A model generated the notes under the pieces. That model saw only the letters and a list, made by a program, of their open reading frames with translations. It did not search any database and had not been told where the DNA came from. DNA of 64,000 nucleotides, from positions 124,001 through 188,000 of the forward strand of contig NZ_VSTH01000014.1 of the NCBI RefSeq assembly GCF_008123965.1, in the 5' to 3' direction. Source of the stretch: Bradyrhizobium hipponense. GTDB lineage: Bacteria > Pseudomonadota > Alphaproteobacteria > Rhizobiales > Xanthobacteraceae. The position numbers and the translations under genes were made by a program. This document shows, one piece after another, positions 34,663-44,755 of the stretch. How positions within the stretch are numbered: position 1 is the first letter of the stretch; each line of letters opens with the position of its first letter.

Positions 34663-36264
34663 GTGAGCAGGACAAGAATTGCAGCGACTGCGATTGGTCT
34701 CGCCGGTGCGCTGGCGGCCTCGCAGGCCCAGGCCCAATCGGCAGGCAGCAGCGATCAGGAGATCGCGCTCCTGAAACAGCAGTTGAAGATGCTCGAGCAG
34801 AAGCTCGACAGGCTCCAAAGCCAGACCGCCGCGAACGCGGCAGCCAATGCGAAGACCAAGGCCGAAGCCAAGGCGGAAGCGCGCTCGGAAGCGAAGGCCG
34901 TCGTCGCCAATGCCAACGCTGCGATCCCTGTCAAGGGTCCGGCGCCCGCCTCCGGGGTCGTGGTGACGATGCCGAACAACCGCCCGACCATCTGCACCGC
35001 CGATGGGGCGAACTGCGTCGGCATCACGAGCCGCGTACACTGGGATGTCGGCGGCTACGACTATCGTCCCAACACGGCAGGCACCGTGCCGCAGAAGCTC
35101 GACAGCGGCGAGAACGTCCGCCGCGCGCGCATCGGTGTCACCGGTAAATTCTTCAACGACTGGAATTTCGCGCTGATCTACGACTTCGGCGGCTCGTCCG
35201 ACGGGTTTGGCGGCGCAGCTCCAGGCTCACTGCCGGGCGGCGGCGTCTCCGGCGTCGAGAACGCCTATCTCAGCTACACCGGCCTGAAACCGTTCGGCGG
35301 CAGGATGGCGATCGAAGCCGGCATTATGGACCTGCCCTACACGCTGGACGAAGCCACGAGTTCGAACGACATCATGTTCATGGAGCGCGCCTCGCCCGGC
35401 GTGGTCGCGACCAACATCGCCGCCGGCGACTTCCGCTCCGCCGCCGGCGCACGCTGGTTCAACGACCAGCTCTGGTTCGGCGGCTATGTCACCGGACCTT
35501 CGACCGGCGCGCTCCACTCCGCCTCGAGCGCGGCGCCGGCGGGCACCAGCGAACAATACGGCGCGGTGGCGCGCGTGGCAGGCAACCCGATCAGCGGCAA
35601 GGACTACTCGGTGCATATCGGCGCCGACGCACAATGGCTGATCCAGCCGCCGCGCAATCTGATCGCGAACACGCAGACGGTCACGCTCAGCGATCGTCCG
35701 GAATTGCGTCTCGACCCGACGACGCTGGTATCGACGGGTGCGATCGCCAATGCCTCCGGAGCACAGGTCTACAGCGTCGAAGCTGCCGCGACCTACGGAC
35801 CGCTCATTCTTCAGGGCGAGTATTTCTGGTACAATGTCGATCGCAGTGCGAATACCGGCGTGCCGCTGGTCGGCGCGCCGAGCCTCAAATTCCAGGGCGG
35901 TTACGCGCAGGCCGGCTACGTGCTGACGGGCGAGACCCATACCTATAACGCCGCAAACGCCGCCTATAACGGCGTCAAGCCGGCGCATCCGTTCTCGCTC
36001 GATGGCGGCGGCTGGGGCGCATGGGAGATCGCGGGACGCGTGAGCCAGATCGACCTCAACGATCAGCTCGCGACCGCCAACGGCATCGCCGGCGGACGGC
36101 AAACCGTCTACACCGCCGCGCTCAACTGGTATGTCAACGGCAACGTCCGCTTCATGCTCGACTACCTGCACGGCACCGTCTCGCGGCAGGCCTCGCCGGT
36201 CTCGACCGCCGATGTCGGCTCGAAGTTCGACGCCGTCGCGATGCGCACGCAGTTCGCGTTCTAG
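34663..36264 (+). CDS. OprO/OprP-type porin
   Basis: The GTG at 34663 follows GGAG by 7 bases and opens directly into a signal peptide (SRTRIAATAIGLAGALAASQAQA). The mature protein has a coiled-coil segment (IALLKQQLKMLEQKLDRLQSQ) with an Ala/Lys/Glu repeat after it (KTKAEAKAEARSEAKA), then a beta barrel of about 400 residues with phosphate-selective porin O/P features (VRRARIGVTGKFFNDWNFALIYDFG) and a final Phe (AMRTQFAF), the outer-membrane sorting signal. Predicted substrate is phosphate or other anions, from family only. Confidence 0.82.
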   Translation: MSRTRIAATAIGLAGALAASQAQAQSAGSSDQEIALLKQQLKMLEQKLDRLQSQTAANAAANAKTKAEAKAEARSEAKAVVANANAAIPVKGPAPASGVVVTMPNNRPTICTADGANCVGITSRVHWDVGGYDYRPNTAGTVPQKLDSGENVRRARIGVTGKFFNDWNFALIYDFGGSSDGFGGAAPGSLPGGGVSGVENAYLSYTGLKPFGGRMAIEAGIMDLPYTLDEATSSNDIMFMERASPGVVATNIAAGDFRSAAGARWFNDQLWFGGYVTGPSTGALHSASSAAPAGTSEQYGAVARVAGNPISGKDYSVHIGADAQWLIQPPRNLIANTQTVTLSDRPELRLDPTTLVSTGAIANASGAQVYSVEAAATYGPLILQGEYFWYNVDRSANTGVPLVGAPSLKFQGGYAQAGYVLTGETHTYNAANAAYNGVKPAHPFSLDGGGWGAWEIAGRVSQIDLNDQLATANGIAGGRQTVYTAALNWYVNGNVRFMLDYLHGTVSRQASPVSTADVGSKFDAVAMRTQFAF

Positions 36265-36270
36265 TTCTCA

Positions 36271-36406
36271 GTCGTCGTCCCGGGCCGCACGTAGCGCGAG
36301 CCCGGGACCATAACCACAGGATTGAGTTTGGCGAAGGCTCGGAGCTGCCAGCTCGCGCCACAAGTTCTTCCTGTGGCTATGGATCCCGGCCTTCGCCGGG
36401 ACGACA
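36271..36406. repeat. Inverted repeat 'gtcgtcccgg...ccgggacgac'
   Basis: Outer arms gtcgtcccggg and cccggccttcgccgggacgac flank ccacaggattgag and cttcctgtgg, a second inner inverted pair. A related block, cccggccttcgccgggg, lies at 37462-37480. Confidence 0.65.
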
Positions 36407-36524
36407 CCGAAAATGCAGCACCCGCCCTCCTCGACCAGACCTTCGGCACCATCAACGCCACCAACCTCAAGCGCGCGCATGCGCTTCAGGAGAGCGGCAA
36501 GTCGCATGCCCGTACCTTTTTATT

Positions 36525-36577
36525 TGAGCATGATCTTGTCGGAAGACCGCTACACGCTTTTCCTGATCATGTTTTAG
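36525..36577. repeat. Palindromic repeat, 'gagcatgatc' family, copy 2
   Basis: gagcatgatcttgtcggaag and ctgatcatgtttt resemble the element at 26486-26557 but the right arm is decayed. It abuts the SDR stop. Confidence 0.65.
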
Positions 36578-37366
36578 CTAGGCGACGGTGTTGACGATGC
36601 CGCCTTCGGCCCGCAGCGCCGCGCCATTGGTTGCGGATGCCTCCTTCGAGGCGACATAGACGACCATATTGGCGATCTCGTCGACGCTGGCGAAGCGTTG
36701 CAACAAAGAGCTCGGGCGGTGCTGCTTGACGAAGTTGGCTGCGGCCTCATCCACGGACTGTCCGTTCTGCCTGGCGAGATCCTTCACGAAGGTCTCGACG
36801 CCCTCGGACATCGTCGGTCCCGGCAAGACGGAATTGACGGTGACGCCGGTGCCGCGGGTGAACTGTGCAAGGCCCCGCGCGACAGAAAGCTGCGCGGTCT
36901 TGGTCATGCCGTAGTGGATCATCTCGACGGGTATGTTGAGTGCGGACTCCGAGGAGATAAAGACGATGCGGCCCCAGTTGCGTTCGAGCATGTCCATCAG
37001 GTAAGCGCGCGACAGCCGCACGCCGCTCATCACGTTGACCTCGAAGAAGCGGGTCCAATCCTCGTCCGGGATCTCGAAAAAGTCCTTCGGCTCGAAGATG
37101 CCGGCATTGTTGATGAGGATGTCGACTTCAGGCAGCGCTGCGATCAGCGCCTTGCAGCCCACCGTGGTCGAAACGTCGGCGGCGATGCCGCGGACCTTGC
37201 CGCCGATGCCCTCCAGCTTGCGCACGGCCGCATCGACCTTGTCCTGGCCGCGGCCGTTGATCACGACGCTCGCGCCGGAGGCCGCAAGCCCCTTGGCAAT
37301 GGCGTGGCCGATGCCGGCGGTCGAGCCGGTCACGAGGGCGGTTTTCCCGGAAAGGTCGATGTTCAT
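36578..37366 (-). CDS. SDR-family oxidoreductase
   Basis: The 262-residue protein has TGSTAGIG (13-20), NNAG (86-89), catalytic ISSESA (near 138) and YGMTK (Tyr152, Lys156). It keeps the classical length and ends GIVNTVA. NGRG after strand 2 suggests NADP(H) preference. GGAG precedes the ATG. It is monocistronic, between the porin and rplQ; substrate unknown. Confidence 0.86.
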   Translation of the reverse strand: MNIDLSGKTALVTGSTAGIGHAIAKGLAASGASVVINGRGQDKVDAAVRKLEGIGGKVRGIAADVSTTVGCKALIAALPEVDILINNAGIFEPKDFFEIPDEDWTRFFEVNVMSGVRLSRAYLMDMLERNWGRIVFISSESALNIPVEMIHYGMTKTAQLSVARGLAQFTRGTGVTVNSVLPGPTMSEGVETFVKDLARQNGQSVDEAAANFVKQHRPSSLLQRFASVDEIANMVVYVASKEASATNGAALRAEGGIVNTVA

Positions 37367-37504
37367 GTAGTATCTCCATCAATGCTGATGGAGATATCGG
37401 GCACGGCCGTTCGCACCGCAATCGGCGCTCACCGACGCGTGAGGGGAGACGCACATTATCGTCCCGGCCTTCGCCGGGGCGATACCTTGGAGATACAGCG
37501 CCCC

Positions 37505-37535
37505 AATAAAAAAGCGGCGCCGAGGGCGCCGCTTT
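37505..37535 (-). terminator. Rho-independent terminator after rplQ
   Basis: On the minus strand aaagcggcgcc, loop ctc, ggcgccgcttt is followed by a run of Ts and ATTGGGG. The stem has 11 pairs. It lies 24 bases after the rplQ stop and closes the ribosomal super-operon. Confidence 0.88.
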
Positions 37536-37558
37536 CTCGAAACCTGATACCGACCGGC

Positions 37559-37975
37559 TTACGCCGCCTCGGCTTCCTTGGCCTGCACCGGGCCGGAGTC
37601 CTGGCCCTTGGCGTCCACATCGCGATCGACGAACTCGATCACGGCCATCGGCGCGTTGTCGCCGTAGCGGAAGCCGGCCTTGATGATCCGGGTGTAGCCG
37701 CCCTGGCGATCCTTGTAACGGGTGGCCAGCACGTCGAATAGCTTCCTGACCTGATCCTTGTCGCGCATCTCGGAGATCGCCTGGCGGCGCATGGCCAGCC
37801 CGCCCTTCTTGCCGAGGGTGACGAGCTTCTCGACGATCGGGCGCAGCTCCTTGGCCTTCGGCAGCGTGGTGACGATCTGCTCGTGCTTGATCAGCGCGGC
37901 TGCCATGTTGGCGAACATCGCTCTGCGGTGCTCGGCGGTGCGGTTGAGCTTCCGATGAACCTTGCCGTGACGCAT
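37559..37975 (-). CDS. rplQ: 50S ribosomal protein L17
   Basis: The 138-residue protein begins [20 protein letters not shown] and has the typical L17 stretches [16 protein letters not shown] and [11 protein letters not shown]. It sits near the exit tunnel of the large subunit. It is the last gene of the alpha part of the operon (rpsM-rpsK-rpoA-rplQ) and is followed by a terminator. The C-terminal [17 protein letters not shown] is an extension over the bacterial minimum. Confidence 0.95.
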   Translation of the reverse strand: MRHGKVHRKLNRTAEHRRAMFANMAAALIKHEQIVTTLPKAKELRPIVEKLVTLGKKGGLAMRRQAISEMRDKDQVRKLFDVLATRYKDRQGGYTRIIKAGFRYGDNAPMAVIEFVDRDVDAKGQDSGPVQAKEAEAA

Positions 37976-38096
37976 GTGTCTATTCCTTACGTAAAAATTG
38001 CCGCGACGGTTCGTCGGACATGTTGCTCAGGTGGGCTGCCTGCGTTCGCCCGCTGAAGCGCGATGAATTCGCGCTTCAGCTTGTCGTAAGTCTGGA

Positions 38097-39128
38097 TCAG
38101 TAGTGATCCTCGAAGCGCTTGGCGAGCTCGTCGATGTTCTCCGGCGGCCAGCCCGGCACTTCCATGCCGAGGTGCAGACCCATCTGGGCCAGCACTTCCT
38201 TGATTTCGTTCAGCGACTTGCGGCCGAAGTTCGGGGTGCGGAGCATTTCCGCTTCGCTCTTCTGCACGAGATCGCCGATGTAGACGATGTTGTCATTCTT
38301 CAAGCAGTTTGCCGAACGCACCGAGAGCTCGAGCTCGTCCACCTTCTTGAGGAAGGCCGGGTTGAAGGCGAGGTCCGGGATGATCTCCTGGGCGACTTCC
38401 TTGCGCGGCTCTTCGAAGTTGACGAACACGTTGAGCTGGTCCTGGAGGATGCGCGCGGCATAGGCCACCGAATCATCCGGCGTCAGCGCGCCGTTGGTCT
38501 CGATCGTCATGGTCAGCTTGTCGTAGTCGAGGATCTGGCCCTCGCGGGTGTTCTCGACCTTGTAGGAGACCTTGCGGACCGGCGAGTACAGGCTGTCGAC
38601 CGGGATCAGGCCGATCGGCGCATCCTCGGGGCGGTTGCGCTCGGCGGGCACGTAGCCCTTGCCGGTCGCCACCGTGAACTCCATGCGGATCTCCGCGCCC
38701 TCGTCCAGCGTGCAGATCTGCAGGTCCGGATTGAGCACCACGACGTCGCCCACGGTCTGGATGTCGCCGGCGGTGACGACGCCCGGACCGGACTTCTTCA
38801 CGACCATGCGCTTGGGGCCTTCGCCCTGCATCTTGATCGAGATGTCCTTGATGTTGAGCACGATGTCGGTGACGTCTTCACGCACGCCCGCGATCGAGGA
38901 GAACTCGTGCAGCACGCCGTCGATGTGCACCGACTGCACCGCTGCGCCCTGCAGCGAGGACAGCAGGATGCGGCGGAGCGCATTGCCGAGGGTCTGGCCG
39001 AAGCCGCGCTCGAGCGGCTCGGCAACGATGGTCGCAAAGCGGGCCGGATCGCTGCCGGGGGCTACCTGGAGCTTGTTCGGCCGAATCAGTTCTTGCCAAT
39101 TTTTCTGGATCGTCACTGTTTCACCCAT
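38097..39128 (-). CDS. rpoA: RNA polymerase alpha subunit
   Basis: The 343-residue protein shows the N-terminal assembly domain ([23 protein letters not shown]) and the C-terminal DNA-binding domain with [21 protein letters not shown], whose Arg-Ser-Ala-Asn-Cys-Leu-Lys contacts UP elements. It is about 14 residues longer than the E. coli protein. Part of the alpha operon, between rpsK and rplQ. Confidence 0.96.
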   Translation of the reverse strand: MGETVTIQKNWQELIRPNKLQVAPGSDPARFATIVAEPLERGFGQTLGNALRRILLSSLQGAAVQSVHIDGVLHEFSSIAGVREDVTDIVLNIKDISIKMQGEGPKRMVVKKSGPGVVTAGDIQTVGDVVVLNPDLQICTLDEGAEIRMEFTVATGKGYVPAERNRPEDAPIGLIPVDSLYSPVRKVSYKVENTREGQILDYDKLTMTIETNGALTPDDSVAYAARILQDQLNVFVNFEEPRKEVAQEIIPDLAFNPAFLKKVDELELSVRSANCLKNDNIVYIGDLVQKSEAEMLRTPNFGRKSLNEIKEVLAQMGLHLGMEVPGWPPENIDELAKRFEDHY

Positions 39129-39240
39129 ACAGGCCAGTCAAACTGCCGTTGCAGATACTGGCGTTGGAGAAAGGCCGCAGGTCGCACCTGCGGCTTCTTA
39201 AAAAAGTCATCGCGGACGACGATGCGCCCGCGACCTCGTA

Positions 39241-39630
39241 TCAAACGCGCCGACGCTTGCGGGGACGGCAACCGTTGTGCGGGATCGTGGTCACATCGCG
39301 GATCGAGGTGACGGTGAAGCCCGCGGCCTGGAGCGCGCGGAGCGCCGACTCGCGGCCCGAACCGGGACCGGCGACTTCGACTTCCAGCGTGCGCATGCCG
39401 TGTTCCTGTGCCTTCTTGGACACGTCTTCGGCGGCAACCTGCGCGGCATACGGGGTCGACTTGCGCGAGCCCTTGAAGCCCATCGTGCCGGCGGAGGACC
39501 AGGCAATCGTGTTGCCCTGCGCGTCGGTGATGGTGATGGTCGTGTTGTTGAACGACGAGTTGACGTGCGCGACGCCGGAGGCGATGTTCTTGCGCTCACG
39601 ACGACGAACGCGGGTGGCTTCCTTGCCCAT
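39241..39630 (-). CDS. rpsK: 30S ribosomal protein S11
   Basis: The 129-residue protein has [42 protein letters not shown] and the C-terminal [18 protein letters not shown], all standard S11 features of the platform of the small subunit. A palindromic repeat fills the gap to rpsM. Confidence 0.96.
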   Translation of the reverse strand: MGKEATRVRRRERKNIASGVAHVNSSFNNTTITITDAQGNTIAWSSAGTMGFKGSRKSTPYAAQVAAEDVSKKAQEHGMRTLEVEVAGPGSGRESALRALQAAGFTVTSIRDVTTIPHNGCRPRKRRRV

Positions 39631-39692
39631 TGAATACCTTTCCTGGAGATCTCAAACGCCGCCGTAATGCCAGCGGCTACACCTGTGGAAGC

Positions 39693-39759
39693 GAATGGTG
39701 AGTGGCGAACGGCGAATAGGGACGCACCCTACCCGCCATTCGCCATTCCCTATTCGCCA
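39693..39759. repeat. Palindromic repeat 'ggcgaataggg' between rpsM and rpsK, copy 1
   Basis: gaatggtgagtggcgaacgg, ggcgaatagg and the complementary gccattcgccattccctatt form a hairpin with a short loop in the operon transcript, next to the rpsM stop. A relative lies between rpsJ and tuf (52594-52660). Confidence 0.75.
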
Positions 39760-39761
39760 GT

Positions 39762-40130
39762 TTACTTCTTCTTGCCGGCGATGGCCTTGGCCGGGCCCTT
39801 GCGCGTACGCGCATTGGTGTGGGTGCGCTGGCCGCGCACCGGCAGACCGCGACGGTGACGCAGGCCGCGATAGCAGCCGAGGTCCATCAGACGCTTGATG
39901 TTGATGCCGACTTCGCGACGCAGGTCGCCCTCGACGAGATAGTCGCGGTCGATCACTTCGCGGATCTGAAGCACTTCGGCGTCGCTGAGCTGATTGACGC
40001 GACGATCCGCGGAGATCTTCACCTTTTCGATGATCTCGCCGGCGATCTTCTCGCCGATGCCATGGATGTACTGGAGCGCGATCAGCACGCGCTTGTTGGT
40101 GGGAATGTTCACGCCGGCAATACGGGCCAC
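39762..40130 (-). CDS. rpsM: 30S ribosomal protein S13
   Basis: The 122-residue protein begins [26 protein letters not shown] and ends with the basic tail [28 protein letters not shown] that reaches toward tRNA in the P site. Typical helix-two-turn-helix. No rpmJ gene lies between it and adk/secY, as is usual in alphaproteobacteria. Confidence 0.96.
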   Translation of the reverse strand: MARIAGVNIPTNKRVLIALQYIHGIGEKIAGEIIEKVKISADRRVNQLSDAEVLQIREVIDRDYLVEGDLRREVGINIKRLMDLGCYRGLRHRRGLPVRGQRTHTNARTRKGPAKAIAGKKK

Positions 40131-40317
40131 GGCCTTCTCTCCTGTTGCCGATCCCTCGTCAGGAATCAGGCTTTAAGTGCTTGCTTTCTCGGGCAGGTGT
40201 TCACAAACGCGAACACGACGCCCACCCCCGGTCTTCCTGGGGCCCGGCATCGTCTGAAACTATCCGACTTGGATGCGGGGCTTATTAAGGGATTCAGGGG
40301 GCTTTCGTCAACCGCCG

Positions 40318-41199
40318 CTAGCGCTTGGCTCGCCTTTTCGTGACCTTTTTTGCGGCCTTTTTGGCACCCTTTTTGACTGCCTTCTTGGCCGGCTTTTTGG
40401 CCGCCTTTTTGACGACCTTCTTGGCTGCCCTCTTCGCCGGCTTCTTGGCAGCCTTCACGGCTTGCTTGGTCGTCTTCTTGGCCGCCTTTTTGGTCGATTT
40501 GGCGGCTTTTTTGGCCGTTGTGGCCGGCTTTTTGGCCGCTTTGGTCTTCTTGGCCCCGGTCTTGGCAGGCGCCGACTTGGCTGCGCTTCTGGCGTGCGTC
40601 TTGGGCTCGACCGCCCCGAGCGCCAGGAGTTGGCGGTGGATGGCGCGCGTGACCTCGTCGATGGCCATCATGCCATCAATGGTCGAAAGCTTCCGCCGCT
40701 CGGAATAATAGTGAATCAGCGGTTCCGTCTGGCTGCGGTAGCTGGCGAGTCGTTTGGAGAGGACCTCCGGCGTGTCGTCGACCCGAACCTCCTCGCCGCG
40801 CTCCCGCATCTGGGCGACGCGGGTCTCGACGCGGTTCAGCAGCGCGCTCTCGTTGACACGGAGCTCGATCACGGCGTCGAGCTTGAGGTGCTTATGCTTG
40901 AGGAGTTCGTCCAGGGCCTCGGCCTGCGGCACGGTGCGCGGAAAGCCGTCGAGGATGAAACCGTGCCTCGCGTCGGGCTGGTCGATCCGATCGGAGATGA
41001 TTCCGACCACGATCTCGTCGGGCACGAGGCCGCCGCTGGCCATGATCTCCTTGGCCTTCAGCCCGACTGGCGTTCCGGCCGCAACGGCTGCGCGCAACAT
41101 CTCACCGGTGGAGAGCTGGACGATGTCATAGCGCTGCACCAGCAGCTGCGCCTGGGTCCCCTTGCCCGACCCCGGCGGTCCCAGAAGTATAATTCTCAT
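40318..41199 (-). CDS. adk: Adenylate kinase with histone H1-like C-terminal tail
   Basis: The protein has 293 residues. Residues 1-197 are a complete short-type adenylate kinase: P loop GPPGSGKGT (7-15), AMP-binding STGEMLR (30-36), DGFPRT (84-89), and a short lid ([19 protein letters not shown]) without zinc cysteines. It converts AMP + ATP to 2 ADP. From about 200 to 293 follows a Lys/Ala/Pro-rich tail of [12 protein letters not shown] units resembling histone H1/HctB-like bacterial proteins. The frame is open through both with no stop, and the base composition shifts at the join. The ATG at 41199 begins the canonical MRIILLG. Confidence 0.92.
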   Translation of the reverse strand: MRIILLGPPGSGKGTQAQLLVQRYDIVQLSTGEMLRAAVAAGTPVGLKAKEIMASGGLVPDEIVVGIISDRIDQPDARHGFILDGFPRTVPQAEALDELLKHKHLKLDAVIELRVNESALLNRVETRVAQMRERGEEVRVDDTPEVLSKRLASYRSQTEPLIHYYSERRKLSTIDGMMAIDEVTRAIHRQLLALGAVEPKTHARSAAKSAPAKTGAKKTKAAKKPATTAKKAAKSTKKAAKKTTKQAVKAAKKPAKRAAKKVVKKAAKKPAKKAVKKGAKKAAKKVTKRRAKR

Positions 41200-41475
41200 C
41201 GGCGTACGCCCCCCCGATTGGTGAGCGAGACGTCGCGCACCTGTGTTTGAAGTTCGACAACAGTGCAAACCACAATCGGCCGCGCACTGCCACCCATATC
41301 ATAAGGGAGCAAGTGCCCGGACGCCAAGAAGGCCCTTGAAATCAGCGATTGCGTCGCAGTGTGGGCTGCTCTGTCGATGCGACCGAACGGTCGATCCTGG
41401 ACATCGCAGAAGCCGCGCATCTGCGCGCGGCGAATCGGCGACGTTGAGTCGGGAAGCCCGAGAGACCGCCGCGCC

Positions 41476-42807
41476 TTAGCGGCGGCGGCCTCTCAACTTG
41501 GATTTCCGGATCAGGCCTTCGTACTGATGGGCAAGCAGATAGCCCTGCACCTGCGCCACCGTATCCATGGTGACGCTGACGACGATCAGCAGCGAGGTGC
41601 CGCCGAAATAGAACGGCACCGAGGCGTAGGAGATCAGGATTTCCGGAATCAGACAGACGATCGCGAGATAGATCGCGCCGAGCACGGTGACGCGTGAGAG
41701 TACGTAGTCGATATATTCGGCGGTACGCTCGCCCGGACGGATGCCCGGAATGAAGCCGCCGTGCTTCTTCAGATTGTCGGCGGTCTCAGTCGGGTTGAAC
41801 ACGATCGCAGTGTAGAAGAACGCGAAGAACACGATCAGCGCCAGATAAAGAATCAGGAACAGCGGACGGCCGTGGCTGAGCTGGGTGTTGATCCACTGGA
41901 ACCACTCCGGCCCACTGCCCGCGTTGAAATTTGCGACCGTGGTCGGCAACAGCAACAGCGAGGACGCGAAGATCGGCGGGATCACGCCGGATGTGTTGAG
42001 CTTGAGCGGCAGATGCGAGGACTGGCCCTCGAACATCTTGTTGCCGACCTGGCGCTTCGGATACTGGATCAGCAGCCGGCGCTGCGCGCGCTCCATGAAC
42101 ACGATGAAGGCGATCACGGCGACCGCCATGATAATGACGACCAGGATCAGGCCTGTCGACATTGCGCCCTGGCGGCCGAGCTCGAGCATGTTGGCGAGCG
42201 CCGCCGGCAGCTCCGCGACGATGCCAGAGAGAATGATTAGCGAGATGCCGTTGCCGATGCCGCGCGAGGTGATCTGCTCGCCCAGCCACATCAGGAACAT
42301 GGTGCCGCCGGTCAGCGTGATCGCGGTGGAGAGGCGGAAGAACAGGCCGGGGTCGCTGACGACGTTGCCCGCCCCCTCGAGGCCGACCGCGATGCCATAG
42401 GACTGGAATGCTGCCAGGATCACGGTGAGGTAGCGGGTGTACTGGTTCAGCGTCTTGCGGCCGGACTCGCCTTCCTTCTTCAGCGCCTCGAGCTGCGGCG
42501 AGACTGTGGTCAGGAGCTGAATGATGATCGAGGCCGAAATATACGGCATGATGTTCAGCGCGAAGATCGCCATGCGGTGGATGCCGCCGCCGGCGAACAT
42601 GTTGAACATGCCAAGGATGCCGCCCGCCTGCGAGCGGAACACCTGCTCCCAGATGTTGGGATCGATGCCGGGCAGCGGGATGTAGGTGCCGAGCCGATAG
42701 ACCAGCAGCGCGCCCAGGGTGAACCAGATGCGCTTCTTCAGTTCGTCGGCTTTGGCGAACGCGCCGAAATTGAGGTTGGCTGCCAGTTGTTCCGCTGCTG
42801 AGGCCAT
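41476..42807 (-). CDS. secY: Sec translocase channel subunit SecY
   Basis: The 443-residue protein has ten membrane segments. Conserved parts include YIPLPGID near the start, FALNIMPYISASIIIQLL (segment 2), the plug and pore-ring hydrophobics, and PGIRPGERTAEYIDYVLSRVT in the cytoplasmic loop 5. It forms the protein-export channel with SecE and SecG. It sits between rplO and adk, as in other spc operons. Confidence 0.96.
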   Translation of the reverse strand: MASAAEQLAANLNFGAFAKADELKKRIWFTLGALLVYRLGTYIPLPGIDPNIWEQVFRSQAGGILGMFNMFAGGGIHRMAIFALNIMPYISASIIIQLLTTVSPQLEALKKEGESGRKTLNQYTRYLTVILAAFQSYGIAVGLEGAGNVVSDPGLFFRLSTAITLTGGTMFLMWLGEQITSRGIGNGISLIILSGIVAELPAALANMLELGRQGAMSTGLILVVIIMAVAVIAFIVFMERAQRRLLIQYPKRQVGNKMFEGQSSHLPLKLNTSGVIPPIFASSLLLLPTTVANFNAGSGPEWFQWINTQLSHGRPLFLILYLALIVFFAFFYTAIVFNPTETADNLKKHGGFIPGIRPGERTAEYIDYVLSRVTVLGAIYLAIVCLIPEILISYASVPFYFGGTSLLIVVSVTMDTVAQVQGYLLAHQYEGLIRKSKLRGRRR

Positions 42808-42957
42808 CTTGGACTTTCTCCCGCCGCCTTTTACGCCGTCATACCCGCGGCCGGGCGTACTTTAGCGGACGCCGGACATTATCTGGTGCTCGGCTTCGAT
42901 AAGTCCATCGTCCCGCATGCGTAAAGGCCCGCGAGCCGCGGGCCAATGACGCAGTTG

Positions 42958-43443
42958 TTACGCCGCCTCGCCTTCTTCCTTGGCGGGCGCGAGGATCTTC
43001 ACCGAGCCGCCGGCCTTCTCAACCGCCTCAATCGCGGTCTTCGAGGCGCCGTGCACTTCGATGTTGAGCTTGGCCTTGAGTTCGCCGCGGCCGAGCAGCC
43101 GCAGGCCGCCCTTGGCGCGCCGCAGCACGCCGGCCTTGACCAGGGCCTCGACATTCACGACGCTGCCGGTGTCGATCTTCTTGGCATCGACCGCTTCCTG
43201 GAGCCGGTCGAGATTGATCTCGGCGAACTCGATGCGGAAGATGTTGTTGAAGCCGCGCTTGGGCAGACGGCGATGCATCGGCATCTGGCCGCCTTCGAAA
43301 CCCTTGATGCGCACGCCCGAACGCGCGGTCTGGCCCTTGCCACCGCGGCCGGCCTGCTTGCCCTTGCCCGAACCGATGCCGCGGCCGACGCGCATACGCT
43401 TCTTGCGCGAGCCGGCGTTGTCGGCGATATCGCTGAGCTTCAT
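42958..43443 (-). CDS. rplO: 50S ribosomal protein L15
   Basis: The 161-residue protein has [29 protein letters not shown] and [18 protein letters not shown], the flexible loop of L15. The C-terminal [13 protein letters not shown] is a slight extension. About 150 non-coding bases separate it from secY. Confidence 0.95.
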   Translation of the reverse strand: MKLSDIADNAGSRKKRMRVGRGIGSGKGKQAGRGGKGQTARSGVRIKGFEGGQMPMHRRLPKRGFNNIFRIEFAEINLDRLQEAVDAKKIDTGSVVNVEALVKAGVLRRAKGGLRLLGRGELKAKLNIEVHGASKTAIEAVEKAGGSVKILAPAKEEGEAA

Positions 43444-43464
43444 CGCCCTTCTCCTTGTTTCTTG

Positions 43465-43510
43465 CGCATGATCTCGGCCGAAAACCGGTACCCGCTTTTC
43501 GGGATCACGC
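43465..43510. repeat. Palindromic repeat, 'gcatgatc' family, copy 3
   Basis: gcgcatgatctcggccgaaaa and ttttcgggatcacgcgc form a hairpin between rpmD and rplO. It is related to the elements at 26486 and 36525. Confidence 0.7.
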
Positions 43511-43518
43511 GCTCTGTC

Positions 43519-43716
43519 TTACTTCTCGTCGACGATGCGGACGAGATGGTGAACCTTCTCGATCATGCCGCGAACCGCCGGGGTGTCCGGCAGTTCGCTG
43601 ACGCGGCCGATCTTGTTGAGCTTGAGCCCGATCAGCGTCGAACGCTGCGAATGATGGCGGCGGATCGCGCTGCCGGTCTGCTCAAGCTTGATCGTCTTAG
43701 CGGCACTCTTGGCCAT
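43519..43716 (-). CDS. rpmD: 50S ribosomal protein L30
   Basis: The 65-residue protein reads [20 protein letters not shown] and has [29 protein letters not shown], a clear bacterial L30. The spacing to rpsE (24 bases) and to rplO keeps the spc order. Confidence 0.95.
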   Translation of the reverse strand: MAKSAAKTIKLEQTGSAIRRHHSQRSTLIGLKLNKIGRVSELPDTPAVRGMIEKVHHLVRIVDEK

Positions 43717-43740
43717 GGTGGTCTACTCCAAAAGCTTCCG

Positions 43741-44334
43741 TTAGTCGGCAGCCGCCTCGGCGTCGCCGCCGATGCGGCGGGCCTGCAGGGTGGACACCTT
43801 GATGTTGCGGCGGGCTGCGACCGAACGCGGCGAATCCTGGTGCTTGAGCGCATCGAAGGTCGCGCGCACCATGTTGTAGGGGTTCGACGAGCCGATCGAC
43901 TTCGCCACCACGTCCTGGACGCCGAGCGTCTCGAACACGGCGCGCATCGGGCCGCCCGCGATGATGCCGGTACCGGCCGGGGCGGCACGCAGGTAGACAC
44001 GGCCCGCGCCATGACGGCCGGCGATGTCGTGGTGCAGCGTACGGCCCTCGCGCAGCGACACGCGGGTCAGGTTGCGCTTGGCGGATTCGGTTGCCTTGCG
44101 GATCGCCTCGGGCACTTCGCGCGCCTTGCCGTGACCGAAACCGGCGCGGCCCTTCTGGTCGCCGATCACGACCAGCGCGGCGAAGCCGAAGCGCTTGCCG
44201 CCCTTGACGACCTTGGCCACGCGGTTGATGTGGACCAGCTTGTCGACGAACTCGCTGTCGCGCTCCTCGCGCTGCTGGCGGTCACGTCCGCCGCGTTGAT
44301 CGCGTCCACCACGTTGTTCGCGTTCAGCTGCCAT
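43741..44334 (-). CDS. rpsE: 30S ribosomal protein S5 with Arg/Gln/Gly-rich N terminus
   Basis: The 197-residue protein has the double-strand RNA-binding S5 domain ([30 protein letters not shown]) and the C-terminal [30 protein letters not shown]. The first 28 residues, with the repeated [12 protein letters not shown] unit, are an extension lacking in E. coli S5, common in alphaproteobacteria. Confidence 0.94.
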   Translation of the reverse strand: MAAEREQRGGRDQRGGRDRQQREERDSEFVDKLVHINRVAKVVKGGKRFGFAALVVIGDQKGRAGFGHGKAREVPEAIRKATESAKRNLTRVSLREGRTLHHDIAGRHGAGRVYLRAAPAGTGIIAGGPMRAVFETLGVQDVVAKSIGSSNPYNMVRATFDALKHQDSPRSVAARRNIKVSTLQARRIGGDAEAAAD

Positions 44335-44381
44335 GGTTTTTCCAATCCTTCAAAGGCTTACGCCTCAATCCTCAAATTCCG

Positions 44382-44744
44382 TTAGAAGCTCAGCCCGCTC
44401 TCACGCGCCGCGTCGGCCAGTGCCTTGACGCGCCCGTGATAGAGGTAGCTGCCGCGATCGAACACGACTTCCTTGACACCCTTCTCCGCAGCGCGCTCGG
44501 CCAGCAGCTTGCCGACCGCCTTCGCCGCATCGATGTCGGCGCCAGTCTTGCCGCCGTCGCGCATCGACTTCTCGAGCGAGGAGGCAGAGGCCAGCGTCTC
44601 GCCCTTGAGGTCGTCGATGACCTGGGCGTAGATGTGCTTGGACGAGCGGAACACCGACAGGCGCGGGCGGCCGCCACCGGAGCGGCGCAGCTTGAGCCGC
44701 ACACTCCGCTTGCGCCGGGCATTCGTAACCTTGGCTTTCGACAT
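44382..44744 (-). CDS. rplR: 50S ribosomal protein L18
   Basis: The 120-residue protein carries [28 protein letters not shown] and ends [27 protein letters not shown], the 5S rRNA-binding L18 signature. Confidence 0.95.
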   Translation of the reverse strand: MSKAKVTNARRKRSVRLKLRRSGGGRPRLSVFRSSKHIYAQVIDDLKGETLASASSLEKSMRDGGKTGADIDAAKAVGKLLAERAAEKGVKEVVFDRGSYLYHGRVKALADAARESGLSF

Positions 44745-44755
44745 GACCGGCTCCG

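Larger units (their letters stand above)
36265..36577. other. Intergenic region with two repeats, no gene seen
   Basis: Between the convergent porin and SDR genes lie a large inverted repeat (36271-36406) and a copy of the gagcatgatc family (36525-36577). Nothing here looks coding. Confidence 0.6.

Noticed and set aside
40325..40708. Plus-strand Phe/Ala-rich frame that looks like a membrane protein
   Set aside because: It is the reverse of the Lys/Ala tail of adenylate kinase (AAG reversed gives CTT/TTC), so its hydrophobicity is an artefact.
41196..41420. Minus-strand 74-codon frame ending on the adk start (ATGA overlap)
   Set aside because: Lacks a ribosome site and any known motif; the overlap is likely chance.
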